52,513 bases of DNA, taken from assembly GCA_910576995.1 (NCBI GenBank), contig CAJTLC010000019.1, forward strand, positions 1-52,513, written 5' to 3'. The position numbers and the translations under genes are program-made. The notes beneath the pieces are model-generated. The model did no database searches, was not told the origin of the DNA, and saw only the letters and a program-made list of their open reading frames with translations. The DNA comes from an uncultured Ruminococcus sp. (GTDB taxonomy: Bacteria; Bacillota; Clostridia; Oscillospirales; Ruminococcaceae). Below, piece after piece: positions 1-8,898 of the stretch; the stretch's first letter is position 1, and the number at the start of each line of letters is the position of its first letter.

Positions 1-23
1 ACTTTTTTGATTTTTTTCTATTT

Positions 24-50
24 TGCTGTCTACTTTATTGACTATGGTCC
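24..50. mobile_element. Insertion-sequence terminal sequence (left edge)
   Basis: The stretch CTGTCTACTTTATTGACTAT reads, on the opposite strand, very like the last 50 bases of the window (a common core AAAGTAGACAG followed by an A-rich run). Similar ends pointing outwards at both edges suggest two copies of one IS, perhaps IS3-like, bounding the contig. No transposase is in the window, so the family is a guess. Confidence 0.45.
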
Positions 51-2321
51 ATCATATTCATATTCGACATTAGAACTGTAATCAACCGGCACAGTGGGTA
101 CCGCAGTTGTAATGCTTGTTTCAGAAGAAGACGATGTTTCAGTAATATTGCTTATTTCTGTAACAATACTTGTTGTTGTCACTTGCTGAGTTGTTACATC
201 TGTACTTTCTGTTGTAGTCGTAACAGACTCTGTTGGTTGTGTTGTAACAGATTCTGTTTCTGTAAATCCGAAACTTTCAACATCAATATTTCTTCCTTCA
301 AACATAAATGAATCAGATACAATTTCAATTTCTCTTGCAAAAATTCTGCCATAAAGAGTACCCTCGCCACGTATTGTGACTTTTCCGTTTGGGGCATAAA
401 TTATTCCATGATAATTCATTTCCTTTGCAATATTAATAGTTATATTTCCATTTTTTGAACCTATAATCGATTTCGTATTATTGTTATTTTCTATTTTTCC
501 TGCATTTATATTAATGTCGCCATTCGACAATAAACCGGCATTTATCTTCAGCAATCCTGGCGTTTCCGTCATATATCCCAGTTCAGAATCCACGTCACTC
601 ATATGAATATCATTAAGAAATTTTTCAGCATTTCCCACTTTTGACAGAAGTTCAATCGGGAAGTCAGCATATTCGACACCGCTTATTCGTCCTATTTTTT
701 CACTTCCGTCCGGCTGTTTATTAAGACTGCGTATTCCTGTAGGTATGTTATAACTGTATGTATCAAGATAGAAACCTGTTGACGAACTTGCCTGATATTC
801 ATTTATTCCATTCTGAGCTGCTAAAAAACCTCTCATTATATCAATGTCCGACGCTGCCATAATTATCGCACCGCTTTTCACCATAAACAACCCCTGCATA
901 AGCTTGAAATTACAATTTATAAGGGAAATCGGATACTGTGAGTAGAACACAGGCAATTTTTCATATCTGCTTAAATTACAGTCATTCATATCTTCAAACA
1001 TTACACAGCTTCCTGCTGCCATAAGCGTATTTTCAACATTTAATTTTGATTCATCTGCATCTTTCCCCGAACCTCTCATCAGGATATTCTGATTAGAAAG
1101 AATTTCACTGTCTGTAATATTTATATCCTTAGCAGTATAAACTGCAATTGAACCTGTTTCATTTATAATTGCTGCATTATCAGCTGAAAATCCTTTTTCA
1201 GCCGTACCAAGAAGCAATTGACCTCCCGGCATATATATACACTCAAGCGACGGAAAATTTCCTGCAAGATTAAGATTTGACCAGCTTGTCTTATAAATAT
1301 ATTTCAAATTAGGAAAATCACCGATAAGCTGAGTTCCGCCTCCGTTTTCAAGCTTGATTTCCTTAACATTTTTATAATCACCATTCAATGTACAATTTCC
1401 ACCACTAATTTTAATACTTTTTGCATCAGCACCCGAAGGATTAACTGTTGAATTATCCCACTGTGCCTGAATCACAAATGATTTATCGTTGCTAATAGAA
1501 AATACCGGATTATCCTGCTTTAATTGATATATATACTGCGACACAGCGTCATCATTAAAATTATTGCTGATAGCAGCAGTGGGAAGTTTATCATAATTTT
1601 CCCAACCACTGCCAACATTCTGCTCCTGTATAGGAATAAATCCACTTTTTCTTGCAAGCTCCAACACGTCCTTTTGACCTGAACCATTTTCAGCTATACT
1701 TATGTCAGCATCAAAAAGCGGAATTATTGTTTTCCATTTTTCATAATCATCATATGCTGATGTAAGAAATCCTGCACCGAAAATTCCTGTTTTTCCCTCT
1801 CCGTTATCTTTGGCGGAATCATCTTCAGATATGGTATCCGATAAAACGTGAATACTCAAATCAGAGTCAGATAACATCGGATGATTAAATTCCAGCATAT
1901 TCTCATCTATATTATGCTGCAAATATTCATAATCATTATTTTCAGTTGCTTTTAAATAAACATTATCCCACTTATCAGGCAATTCTATTGCATCAACACC
2001 TTCAAATTTTCTGCCAGTATCTAAAATAAGAAAATCTTCTGAAATTTTTCCTGATGCTACCACATCACCATCAATATAAAAATCAGTTCCTGTTAAATAT
2101 ATGTTGCTATTTGACCTTACATCTCCGTCCATACCAATGGCATTCATTCTGCAATCAAGCGTAATATTACCATTACTGCTCAACATAGTGTAATCCCAAG
2201 GATTATCCGACGGTTTTTCTTCAATATACTGAACTGCTGCCGATACTAATGCTGATGTCAGAACGCTCGCTGTCAAAGCCACAGTTAAAATATGCGAACC
2301 TGCCATTTTAATTTTTTCCAT
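42..2321 (-). CDS. Large secreted beta-rich surface protein, C-terminal end probably cut by an IS
   Basis: About 759 residues. The start at 2321 is chosen because GAGAGG lies just upstream of MEKIKM; an upstream ATG at 2399 has no such site. A hydrophobic signal segment (about residues 8-29) is followed by a long Asn/Gly-rich region with many short strand-turn units (GNITL, GDVVA, NGDIN, NGKVTI), as in beta-helix or polymer-forming surface proteins. Near the C-terminus is a segment of the type GIIYAPNGKVTI...GRIFA, seen in pilin-like or choice-of-anchor exported proteins, then a Thr/Ser-rich stalk of about 60 residues. No sortase motif or dockerin is visible. The stop codon lies within the IS-like terminal sequence, so the natural C-terminus (an anchor or dockerin) may have been lost. 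Function is not recognised. Confidence 0.7.
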   Translation of the reverse strand: MEKIKMAGSHILTVALTASVLTSALVSAAVQYIEEKPSDNPWDYTMLSSNGNITLDCRMNAIGMDGDVRSNSNIYLTGTDFYIDGDVVASGKISEDFLILDTGRKFEGVDAIELPDKWDNVYLKATENNDYEYLQHNIDENMLEFNHPMLSDSDLSIHVLSDTISEDDSAKDNGEGKTGIFGAGFLTSAYDDYEKWKTIIPLFDADISIAENGSGQKDVLELARKSGFIPIQEQNVGSGWENYDKLPTAAISNNFNDDAVSQYIYQLKQDNPVFSISNDKSFVIQAQWDNSTVNPSGADAKSIKISGGNCTLNGDYKNVKEIKLENGGGTQLIGDFPNLKYIYKTSWSNLNLAGNFPSLECIYMPGGQLLLGTAEKGFSADNAAIINETGSIAVYTAKDINITDSEILSNQNILMRGSGKDADESKLNVENTLMAAGSCVMFEDMNDCNLSRYEKLPVFYSQYPISLINCNFKLMQGLFMVKSGAIIMAASDIDIMRGFLAAQNGINEYQASSSTGFYLDTYSYNIPTGIRSLNKQPDGSEKIGRISGVEYADFPIELLSKVGNAEKFLNDIHMSDVDSELGYMTETPGLLKINAGLLSNGDININAGKIENNNNTKSIIGSKNGNITINIAKEMNYHGIIYAPNGKVTIRGEGTLYGRIFAREIEIVSDSFMFEGRNIDVESFGFTETESVTTQPTESVTTTTESTDVTTQQVTTTSIVTEISNITETSSSSETSITTAVPTVPVDYSSNVEYEYDGP

Positions 2322-2485
2322 ATAAATCCTCTCGATTATTTTGCTGTAGATAGTCACTTTTAAAATAACAATGGCATATTTTTCTGCACTTTTCAACATC
2401 TATCGGACAAACGTACCAAAAAACTGCACGAATCGGCCATTGAGTTAAAACATTAATCAATATTTGCTGTTAATCATGTTGAATT

Positions 2486-2590
2486 TCAATATAATTGTCT
2501 ATGCTGCTGACTGTTTTCTTCTTTGATACCAAGTTCTTCTTTTTTCTTCCGAATCATTCTCCTGAGCCGACTGTCCGCCACAGACTGCAT
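2486..2590 (-). CDS. Possible 34-residue basic small protein
   Basis: The reading frame starts at an ATG preceded by AAAAGGAG at 5-base spacing and encodes 34 residues rich in Arg, Lys and Gln (core RRMIRKKKEELGIKEE, likely one short helix). It lies downstream of the terminator that follows the broken gene at 2645-3046. No family is recognised. Support is only the ribosome site and composition. Confidence 0.3.
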   Translation of the reverse strand: MQSVADSRLRRMIRKKKEELGIKEENSQQHRQLY

Positions 2591-2610
2591 CACTTCTCCT
2601 TTTCCACAAT

Positions 2611-2646
2611 AAAAAAAGGTTGAATTTCCGCAAAAATTCAACCTTT
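2611..2646 (-). terminator. Rho-independent terminator
   Basis: On the minus strand, a 13-bp perfect stem (AAAGGTTGAATTT with its complement) with a short loop is followed by seven T. It overlaps the stop codon of the broken gene at 2645-3046 and ends its transcript. Confidence 0.8.
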
Positions 2647-3046
2647 ACATCGTCATATTCATTTCAGATTCTTCCGATAAATCTTCGTTTACCGAATCCG
2701 CTTCTACCTTTATATCAGGCTGAATGTGTTTCTCCACAAGTTCCTTTGCTCCCGGAATGTATTGGGAATACCGTGCATATGACGTACCCTCGGACTCGAT
2801 TATCAGACCATCGCCCTGTTATTCATCATAAATCAGAATACAGTGATAATTGCCCTCCTTGTCGCAGTACATTAGGTCAGCGTTCTCCGCAATCAGCCTG
2901 TGGTCACACAGCGGATGTCTTTTCAGCTCGTCAAATTCCGCATGGGGGACTGCAATCGCTTTCTCAACCACGCAGAAGCTCGTTCGGAATTCAGATTCCT
3001 TGCGGAGCAATGCAGCGTTGATCATCAGTTTGTTATCATTATTCAT
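2645..3046 (-). pseudogene. Small conserved Clostridia protein interrupted by an in-frame TAA
   Basis: The start is ATG at 3046 with AAGGAAGG eight bases upstream. About 75 residues are followed by TAA at 2819-2821. The same frame then continues without another stop for about 57 residues (QGDGLIIESEGTSYARYSQY...), ending at a TAA inside the terminator hairpin. The two halves read as one protein of about 133 residues, resembling small uncharacterised proteins common on mobile elements of gut Clostridia (possibly the DUF6329 type; from memory). One nonsense mutation is the simplest reading; programmed readthrough or a sequencing error are alternatives. Confidence 0.6.
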
Positions 3047-3070
3047 TTCATCGCCTTCCTTTAATACAAA

Positions 3071-3126
3071 AAGAGCCGTTTTTATCGGTTTCTCAACTTT
3101 GTGAGATACCAACAAAAACGACTCTT
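3071..3126 (-). promoter_or_regulatory. Long leader hairpin / possible attenuator
   Basis: On the minus strand, AAGAGTCGTTTTT pairs with AAAAACGGCTCTT (one G-T pair), with a second hairpin in the loop (TCTCA/TGAGA). A run of five T follows. It lies between tRNA-Pro and the broken gene, just before that gene's ribosome site, so it could end upstream transcription or attenuate the gene. Confidence 0.5.
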
Positions 3127-3268
3127 AAACTTTGTATACTATTTTTCTTCCTATTTTTCAGATTTTTTTCTTTTTCTGCACATAATCCCCTTTGAAATTG
3201 GTTCATATCCAGCCCAATGACAAATATCATCTACGGTTTTTACTATAACTTTTTCGGCGATCTGATGC

Positions 3269-3298
3269 AAAAAATCCCCGAATTTTCGGGGATTTTTG
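3269..3298. terminator. Bidirectional terminator downstream of tRNA-Pro
   Basis: Perfect stem AAATCCCCGAA/TTCGGGGATTT flanked by A and T runs on both sides, about 30 bases past the tRNA-Pro 3' end on the minus strand. Confidence 0.85.
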
Positions 3299-3326
3299 CG
3301 TTGTTATCTATTTCGTTGCAACAAAT

Positions 3327-3403
3327 TGGTCGAGGTGACAGGATTCGAACCTGCGGCCCCTACGTCCCGAACGTAGTACACTACCAAGCTGTGCCACACC
3401 TCG
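3327..3403 (-). tRNA. tRNA-Pro (anticodon CGG)
   Basis: A full cloverleaf can be folded on the minus strand: acceptor CGAGGTG/CACCTCG, D stem GCAC/GTGT, anticodon stem CTACG/CGTAG with loop TTCGGGA (anticodon CGG), and T arm GCAGG-TTCGAAT-CCTGT. Discriminator A and an encoded CCA follow. The C1-G72 pair is typical of bacterial tRNA-Pro. A strong terminator follows. Confidence 0.95.
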
Positions 3404-3500
3404 TTATACATTCAACATTAATATTATACACTAAAAATACGCTTTTGTCAATACTAAAAATTCAATTTCTCATAAATTTTATTTTTTAACATTTGTTTTC

Positions 3501-3529
3501 TTGACATATTTTAAGAAAAATGCTAAAAT
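3501..3529 (+). promoter_or_regulatory. Sigma-A promoter of the radical SAM gene
   Basis: TTGACA, 17 bases, TAAAAT. It ends 34 bases before the start codon at 3564. Confidence 0.8.
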
Positions 3530-3563
3530 ATATTCATATTACAAATATCCGGAGATGAATTCA

Positions 3564-4460
3564 ATGATCAAAGAATACGAAAATTGCAATCTATGTCCTC
3601 GAAAATGTGGAGTAAATCGCTATAAACAACATGGATTCTGCGGAATGGGAGTATACCCTAAAGCTGCAAAAGCGACGCTCCATAAATGGGAAGAGCCTTG
3701 CCTTTCATATAAGAATGGCGCAGGTACGATATTCTTTTCGGGTTGTAGCCTGCAATGTGTTTATTGTCAAAATATGCAAATAAGCAGCGGTTTCGGAGCT
3801 GACCTTACAATCGAAAAACTCAGCGATATTTACCTCCGTCTTCAGGATATAGGCGCAGATAATATTGAACTTGTTACGCCGAGTCACTTTCTTCCTGATG
3901 TGATCGCATCGCTTGATAAAGTCAAACATTTACTTAAAATTCCGATAATTTACAATAGCAGCGGATATGAACTGATCTCGTCCATCAAGCAGCTTGACGG
4001 CTATATTGATGTCTACCTTCCTGATATTAAATACTATTCCTCAGAAATTTCAATGCGTTATTCAAACGCGCCTGACTATTTCGAGCACGCTTCCAAATCC
4101 GTGCTTGAAATGATCAGACAGACCGGAAAAATAAAATTCAACAATGAGGGCGGCTTGATACACGGTACTATAATACGTCATCTTGTGCTTCCGTCATGTC
4201 GTCATGACAGCATGAAAATTCTTGATTGGATAGCTGAAAATATTTCTAACAATCAAATTCTCATAAGTATAATGAGCCAGTATACGCCCTTTGATTTTAT
4301 TCCAAAAGATATTACCGAACTTCACCGCAAAATAACGAAAATGGAATACAACAGCGTTATCCGTTATGCCGAAAAACTTGACATTAAAGGATTTATGCAG
4401 GAAAAATCATCCGCTGACAAAGAATATGTTCCAGACTTTGATTTATCAGGAATAAAATAG
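3564..4460 (+). CDS. Radical SAM protein, PflA-like (COG1313 type)
   Basis: 298 residues. The start at 3564 is set by GGAG nine bases upstream; the earlier in-frame ATG lies directly on that ribosome site. An N-terminal cysteine-rich segment (CNLCPRKCGVNR...GFCGMG) precedes the radical SAM cluster motif CSLQCVYC (CxxxCxxC), as in pyruvate-formate-lyase-activating-enzyme homologues that carry an extra N-terminal zinc or iron-sulfur segment. The typical IELVTPSHF and YLPDIKY blocks are present, so it looks intact. The family is thought to activate a glycyl radical enzyme or modify another partner; no partner gene is nearby. It stands alone between its own promoter and a terminator. Confidence 0.85.
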   Translation: MIKEYENCNLCPRKCGVNRYKQHGFCGMGVYPKAAKATLHKWEEPCLSYKNGAGTIFFSGCSLQCVYCQNMQISSGFGADLTIEKLSDIYLRLQDIGADNIELVTPSHFLPDVIASLDKVKHLLKIPIIYNSSGYELISSIKQLDGYIDVYLPDIKYYSSEISMRYSNAPDYFEHASKSVLEMIRQTGKIKFNNEGGLIHGTIIRHLVLPSCRHDSMKILDWIAENISNNQILISIMSQYTPFDFIPKDITELHRKITKMEYNSVIRYAEKLDIKGFMQEKSSADKEYVPDFDLSGIK

Positions 4461-4499
4461 GCTGCCGCGATTTATTTCGCGGCAGCCTATTGATTTTTT
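4459..4499. terminator. Bidirectional terminator
   Basis: An 11-bp perfect stem AGGCTGCCGCG/CGCGGCAGCCT with an 8-base loop. The T run on the + side serves the radical SAM gene; the other side faces the convergent FHA gene. Confidence 0.85.
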
Positions 4500-4540
4500 G
4501 CATAAAAATGTATAAACTTACAGCTTGTGAAGAGAAGTTC

Positions 4541-6253
4541 TTAGGTTTTAAAGAGAAAATCCTCATCAGCAAGTGTAATAATATCACCATCATAGAATTC
4601 CGTTTCAGTTTCGCGCGCAATTATCGAGTGATTTATATATGTAAAATTAGTCGAATGCAGATCAGTAATAAAATACCTGTTATTTCGTGTCGCAATCTCC
4701 GCATGAGTACGACTGATAGCTGTATTACCAGTAATATAGCCATCAACGAATTTTCTCTCCTTACCAATACGATAAATTGGTTTATTTATGGGGAACTCCT
4801 GATTATTTCTTTTTCGGATAAGCCTCGGATTTTTAGGTTGAATATTTTGCTTAAAAGGATTATCGATTGAACTAAGCAGCACCGTTCCACCGATTTCTTC
4901 TTCATCTTCCGGATAATGCACATAATCATTTATCGGAGTAAATGGAGGAGGTGTAACATCTGGAATATTCAACTTATTTTCCATCTTTTTGAATGGCTCA
5001 GGATCAGACTCTACCGTTGAAGTCTGAATCGATTCAGGCTTGAATTCCGGAACAGCTTTCCGCTCTGGTTCAATTTCGGGTTTCAGCTGTGGAATTGATT
5101 CTGGCTTAAATTCCGGAACAGCTTTCCGCTCCGGTTCAATTTCGGGTTTCAGCTGTGGGATCAATTCAGGATTAAATTCTGGAACGGCTTTCCGCTCTGG
5201 TTCTATTTCGGGTTTCGACTGTGAAATCTCATCAGATTTCACTTCTGAAATTGACGTAGGCGCTGTATTCACTGGTGCAGGCTTAAAACCTACAATAGGC
5301 GGAATAAGCGGCTTAGGTTTGAAATCCGACACAGGCACATAATCATCATCAGATTCATCTGGATTGATCAAAACGGTTTCCCTATCTTTAGGTAAAGACG
5401 CAAGATGCTCCTCAGGAAGATATTCAGGTTCTGACGACGCGTCTTGCACCGGCATATTCAATAATTCAGTACCGCGTTCTTCAGGCGATATATCATTTCC
5501 ATAATGCTGCTGTCCAGTCATATTAGAATTATTTCCCTGTGCGGCTGATTCTTCATTAATAAGCAAAGTTCGATCATCTTCAGCAGTTTGCTGCATTCCC
5601 GACGGCTGCTGATACTGACCGTAATTATTCACAAACTGCTGATTATTCTGTAGATTCTGCTGAGACGGAATCATAATATCTCGCAGAATTATAGAAGCGT
5701 TTTGATCTCTTTCAACAAGAAATCGCGTAAAAGCGTCCAGCGAAAAGAATTTCTGCTTACTGCAAAAATCAATAAATTCATAATAATAACCACAATTTTC
5801 CTGCGGACTTGGTTTAGCAGCATTAACTATGGCTTTGATAAATCCGAGTATATCAGCATAAGAGCGAACTGAAACCATTGGAATATACAAAAATTTCAGT
5901 TCATGATTCTGCGGATTCACAAAAATATATCTCATATCAAGAATTATATTATTTGGCGGAATATTACGCTGCTGAAGTCTGCCAATTACTGCGACGATCT
6001 GCGCAAGAAGAAAATAAAAATGTCCTCTCTGGATAATATTTCCAAAATACTGTGCAAGCGGAATGGAACGCGGTGCAACGCACTCGATCATAGTTTTATT
6101 GAACATACCTCCGTTTTTCAGCTGCGGAATGAAAATACCCTTAACAGGATACTGCGCGATCATCGCAATATCCTTTTCTGAAACAGTTTCATTTTTTTCA
6201 ATGCTGACGTGCACAATAGTTTGATTATTATTATGTTTTATCTTGAATTTCAA
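4541..6253 (-). CDS. FHA-domain signalling/scaffold protein (DUF6382-like N-terminus)
   Basis: 570 residues. A TTG start at 6253 is preferred: GGAGG lies eight bases upstream, while the only nearby ATG (6268) overlaps that ribosome site. The N-terminal 190 residues resemble the DUF6382 domain that is usually found in front of FHA domains in Clostridia (from memory). A Gln/Asn-rich linker and a Pro/Glu/Lys region with three 22-residue repeats follow. The C-terminal 90 residues form an FHA domain (YRIGKE...SRTHAEI...STNFTYIN), which binds phosphothreonine peptides. Such proteins often belong to type VII-like or Ser/Thr-kinase systems, but no kinase or secretion gene is in the window. Cytosolic; no signal peptide or membrane segment. 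Confidence 0.8.
   Translation of the reverse strand: MKFKIKHNNNQTIVHVSIEKNETVSEKDIAMIAQYPVKGIFIPQLKNGGMFNKTMIECVAPRSIPLAQYFGNIIQRGHFYFLLAQIVAVIGRLQQRNIPPNNIILDMRYIFVNPQNHELKFLYIPMVSVRSYADILGFIKAIVNAAKPSPQENCGYYYEFIDFCSKQKFFSLDAFTRFLVERDQNASIILRDIMIPSQQNLQNNQQFVNNYGQYQQPSGMQQTAEDDRTLLINEESAAQGNNSNMTGQQHYGNDISPEERGTELLNMPVQDASSEPEYLPEEHLASLPKDRETVLINPDESDDDYVPVSDFKPKPLIPPIVGFKPAPVNTAPTSISEVKSDEISQSKPEIEPERKAVPEFNPELIPQLKPEIEPERKAVPEFKPESIPQLKPEIEPERKAVPEFKPESIQTSTVESDPEPFKKMENKLNIPDVTPPPFTPINDYVHYPEDEEEIGGTVLLSSIDNPFKQNIQPKNPRLIRKRNNQEFPINKPIYRIGKERKFVDGYITGNTAISRTHAEIATRNNRYFITDLHSTNFTYINHSIIARETETEFYDGDIITLADEDFLFKT
5042..5239 (-). repeat. Three tandem 66-bp repeats in the FHA gene
   Basis: Three nearly identical 66-bp units start near 5042, 5108 and 5174. 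Each encodes 22 residues (PEIEPERKAVPEF...). The end of the third unit has diverged. An in-frame unit length means copy number can change without breaking the gene. Confidence 0.9.
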
Positions 6254-6290
6254 TTGCCTTACCTCCATTAAGATAAAGATCTATATATTT

Positions 6291-6319
6291 ACTTTACCAT
6301 ATTCTAAGGAAAAAGTCAA
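6291..6319 (-). promoter_or_regulatory. Promoter of the FHA gene
   Basis: On the minus strand: TTGACT, 17 bases, TAAAGT, about 40 bases upstream of the TTG start. Confidence 0.7.
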
Positions 6320-6391
6320 TCCTTTATTTGAAAAATCAAGAAAATCTGCCGACAAAATGGCTTATTCAGTTGATGAACATAAGTTTGAATA

Positions 6392-7783
6392 TCAGCATAC
6401 TGTTGTGTGCCGAGGAGAATGATGCCGACAAACGGATTTTCTCTCAGCATTACCTGATGATTTGCAGCAAAGACGCATATAATAACGATATGCCATATAG
6501 TTCATTATCAGCGCTCCCACCCATGCTGCCGCCTGAGCATAAGCGGTCGAATTAAATCCGACTGAATCAATAAACAATACAACAACAACTATTCGTACCG
6601 CCATTTCAAGAATTCCGGAAATCATCGGAACAGTCGGTCGTCCCATACCCTGAACGCCGCTTCTGAATACGAATAGGAAGTCGACTGCAAAAAGCATTAT
6701 TCCGCATATTGGCAGATATTCCGCTGAAAGTGCAACAGGTTCTTCGCCGTTCATCATGAGCATTGAAAGCTGTCTGGGGAAGAATACCATGCACGCTCCG
6801 AGAGTTACATATGATATTGCTGCAATTGCAAAGCATACTTTTAATCCGGAACGTATCCTGCCATACTCTTTTGCTCCATAGTTTTGGCTTGTAAACGACG
6901 ACATCGTAAATCCTGCGGTACACGCCGGCTGCATAAACAAATTTATATATTTGCTGCAAGCAGAATATGCTGATGTATATGCAACTCCGAGTCCGTTAAT
7001 AAAATATTGCAGAACTATACAGCCAATTGCAGTTATGGAATTCATAAGCGCCATCGGAATCCCGTTAGCAATAAGTTTTCCGCAAATACTGCTGCATTCC
7101 TTGTAATCTGACTTTGTGAAGCGAATACTTTCGATAGTGCGCAATTTTGCAAAACATACGGCAGTAGAAACTGCCTGCGAAAATACAGTTGCAGCAGCCG
7201 CTCCTTCAACGCCTGTTTTGAATCCGAATATAAACACAAAATCAAGAACGACGTTTATTACTGACGAAATTATTATCGCATAGAAAGGAGTTTTGCTGTC
7301 TCCTAATGCGCGAAGTATGCCCGACGTCAGATTGTACGATAATGTTACGGCAAGTCCGGCGAAAATAACATAGCCGTACTTCAAACTATCGTTAAGTATA
7401 AGCGGGTCGGTCTGCATTACATCCATAAGAAATCGCAGAGTTGCCACACTTATAACAGTCAGCAGGATAGAAAAAATTATAAATAATTTAACAGTTGCGG
7501 CGACGCTTTTGCGAAGTTTCGCGTAATCTTTTGATCCGAAATTCTGAGCGATTATTATTGAAAAACCGTTCGCCAAACCCATTGCAAATCCGAAGATCAA
7601 AAATGTTAGCGACGACATATTTCCGACAGCAGCGAGTTTGTCATCCCCAAGTCCTTTCCCGACTATGACGGTATCTGCTACAGTATATATTTGCTGAAGC
7701 ATATTTGTAAGAAGCATCGGGAAAAAAAATCCCAGTATAACGGGCGTAATTTTGCCTTTTGTCAAATCAGTAGTTTTGGACAT
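6392..7783 (-). CDS. MATE-family multidrug/metabolite efflux transporter
   Basis: 463 residues. The start is the ATG at 7783 with GGAGG eight bases upstream; an in-frame ATG at 7813 lacks a site. About twelve hydrophobic segments and the family hallmarks PMLLTNMLQQIYTVADT near the N-terminus and the repeated half (GIPMALMNSITAIGCIVLQYFINGLG) identify a MATE exporter driven by Na+ or H+. The last 20 residues are short and polar. It is divergent from an AraC-type regulator, a common pairing that suggests drug- or metabolite-induced control; the substrate cannot be read. Confidence 0.9.
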   Translation of the reverse strand: MSKTTDLTKGKITPVILGFFFPMLLTNMLQQIYTVADTVIVGKGLGDDKLAAVGNMSSLTFLIFGFAMGLANGFSIIIAQNFGSKDYAKLRKSVAATVKLFIIFSILLTVISVATLRFLMDVMQTDPLILNDSLKYGYVIFAGLAVTLSYNLTSGILRALGDSKTPFYAIIISSVINVVLDFVFIFGFKTGVEGAAAATVFSQAVSTAVCFAKLRTIESIRFTKSDYKECSSICGKLIANGIPMALMNSITAIGCIVLQYFINGLGVAYTSAYSACSKYINLFMQPACTAGFTMSSFTSQNYGAKEYGRIRSGLKVCFAIAAISYVTLGACMVFFPRQLSMLMMNGEEPVALSAEYLPICGIMLFAVDFLFVFRSGVQGMGRPTVPMISGILEMAVRIVVVVLFIDSVGFNSTAYAQAAAWVGALIMNYMAYRYYMRLCCKSSGNAERKSVCRHHSPRHTTVC

Positions 7784-7877
7784 AACAGCCACCTCCAGCA
7801 TAAATAACTTCAAAAAATTTGTATTTTGAAGTCACACTTATTATAGCTAAAGCGTTAGTGAAATTCTTTCAAAAGTA

Positions 7878-7906
7878 TTGCTTTTATTTCAAAAACATGA
7901 TATAAT
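7878..7906 (+). promoter_or_regulatory. Promoter of the AraC-family gene
   Basis: TTGCTT, 17 bases, TATAAT. The predicted transcription start near 7913 leaves a leader of about 170 bases containing hairpin element A. Confidence 0.7.
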
Positions 7907-7926
7907 TTTAATGACCATTCAGAATA

Positions 7927-8046
7927 AGAACTTGTTCACATAGGATTTGCGCGCAGTACTAAGCATACGCGGATGAGCAAAATCAAAGGTTTTGTTATCT
8001 ACGTAATTTTCGAGCATAATTTTACCATCCTACGTGAACAAGTTCT
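7927..8046 (+). repeat. Leader hairpin family, copy A (long loop)
   Basis: Arms AGAACTTGTTCACATAGG and CCTACGTGAACAAGTTCT pair over about 18 bp across an 84-base loop. The arm starts 14 bases after the predicted transcription start of the AraC gene. Related hairpins are at 10460, 10730, 13428, 17194, 21419 and 27371. Confidence 0.75.
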
Positions 8047-8082
8047 AAATATGTGATATGCTTTCAAGGAGGCGATAACAAT

Positions 8083-8814
8083 ATGAGTACTGAAAGAGAT
8101 TTGAATTATAGGCTGTTTCTTCATAAAAACAACGGCTTTGAACGAACTTCCATAAACCTTGAATACGAACGATATGCGGATATTCGCGAGGGCAGAGTTG
8201 AACAGGTCAGAAAAAATCTTGAACTTATAAAAATGAATTACCTTGCAGGAAAAGGTGATCTATCCGACGATCCCGTCAGAAACATTCGATACCATGTAAT
8301 TATTGCTGCTGCATTGATAGCGCGCACCTGTATCAACGGTGGAATGTCTCACGACGAGGCGTATACTTTAAGCGATATTTACATACAACGCGCTGACGTT
8401 TGCAATGAAATCGAAACTCTTATTGACTTACTTGAAGAAATGAATATCTATTTTGCAGAACGCATGAAAAATATAAAAAAAGTCCATGCCGTATCTATCC
8501 ATGTACGGAAATGCATTAACTATATTTATGATAATCTTAATGAAAAACTAACTTCCAACGAATTGGCAAAAGTCATCGGACTTAATGAAACTTATTTTTC
8601 ACGGCTTTTCCACAATGAAACAGGGCAAACGATCAATGAATTTGTTCATGCGGCAAAAATCGGAGTCGCGGAAGATCTGCTGAAATATTCCGATTTTTCG
8701 TATGCCGAAATCGCGCTTTCCCTCGGATTTTCATCTCAGAGCGCCTTCATAACGCTTTTTAAGAAAATCAAAGGAATAACTCCCAAAAAATACCGTGATC
8801 TATTTGGAAGATGA
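8083..8814 (+). CDS. AraC-family transcriptional regulator
   Basis: 243 residues, starting at the ATG with AAGGAGG ten bases upstream. The C-terminal 100 residues hold two helix-turn-helix motifs of the AraC type (LTSNELAKVIGLNETYFSRLF and SYAEIALSLGFSSQSAFITLFKKIKGITPKKYR). The N-terminal 140 residues are helical and unlike the AraC cupin; they resemble the ligand region of YesN-like regulators without a receiver domain. It is divergent from the MATE gene at 6392-7783, its probable target. Confidence 0.85.
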   Translation: MSTERDLNYRLFLHKNNGFERTSINLEYERYADIREGRVEQVRKNLELIKMNYLAGKGDLSDDPVRNIRYHVIIAAALIARTCINGGMSHDEAYTLSDIYIQRADVCNEIETLIDLLEEMNIYFAERMKNIKKVHAVSIHVRKCINYIYDNLNEKLTSNELAKVIGLNETYFSRLFHNETGQTINEFVHAAKIGVAEDLLKYSDFSYAEIALSLGFSSQSAFITLFKKIKGITPKKYRDLFGR

Positions 8815-8856
8815 GAACAGGCGCTAAAAATCTGTATTCATATGAACACAAGCTCT

Positions 8857-8898
8857 AAAAAACACGGCATTGCATATACTTGCAATGCCGTGTTTTTT
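8857..8898. terminator. Bidirectional terminator
   Basis: A 16-bp stem (AACACGGCATTGCA with its complement) and flanking A and T runs between the convergent AraC and AMP-ligase genes; it reaches into the ligase stop codon. Confidence 0.9.

Noticed and set aside
42..2321. Sortase-anchored or dockerin-bearing cellulosome protein
   Set aside because: No LPxTG-type signal or dockerin repeats are visible; the C-terminus may be missing.
3131..3270. A minus-strand frame reading DICHWAGYEPISKGIMCRKRKK
   Set aside because: It would need a TTG start inside a terminator hairpin, has no ribosome site and no known relative.
5042..5239. Possible CRISPR array from regular 66-bp repeats
   Set aside because: The units are contiguous without unique spacers and encode in-frame peptide repeats of the FHA protein.
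8816..8856. An eighth copy of the leader hairpin family
   Set aside because: AGAAC and GCTCT are at the ends, but the arms do not pair beyond a few bases.
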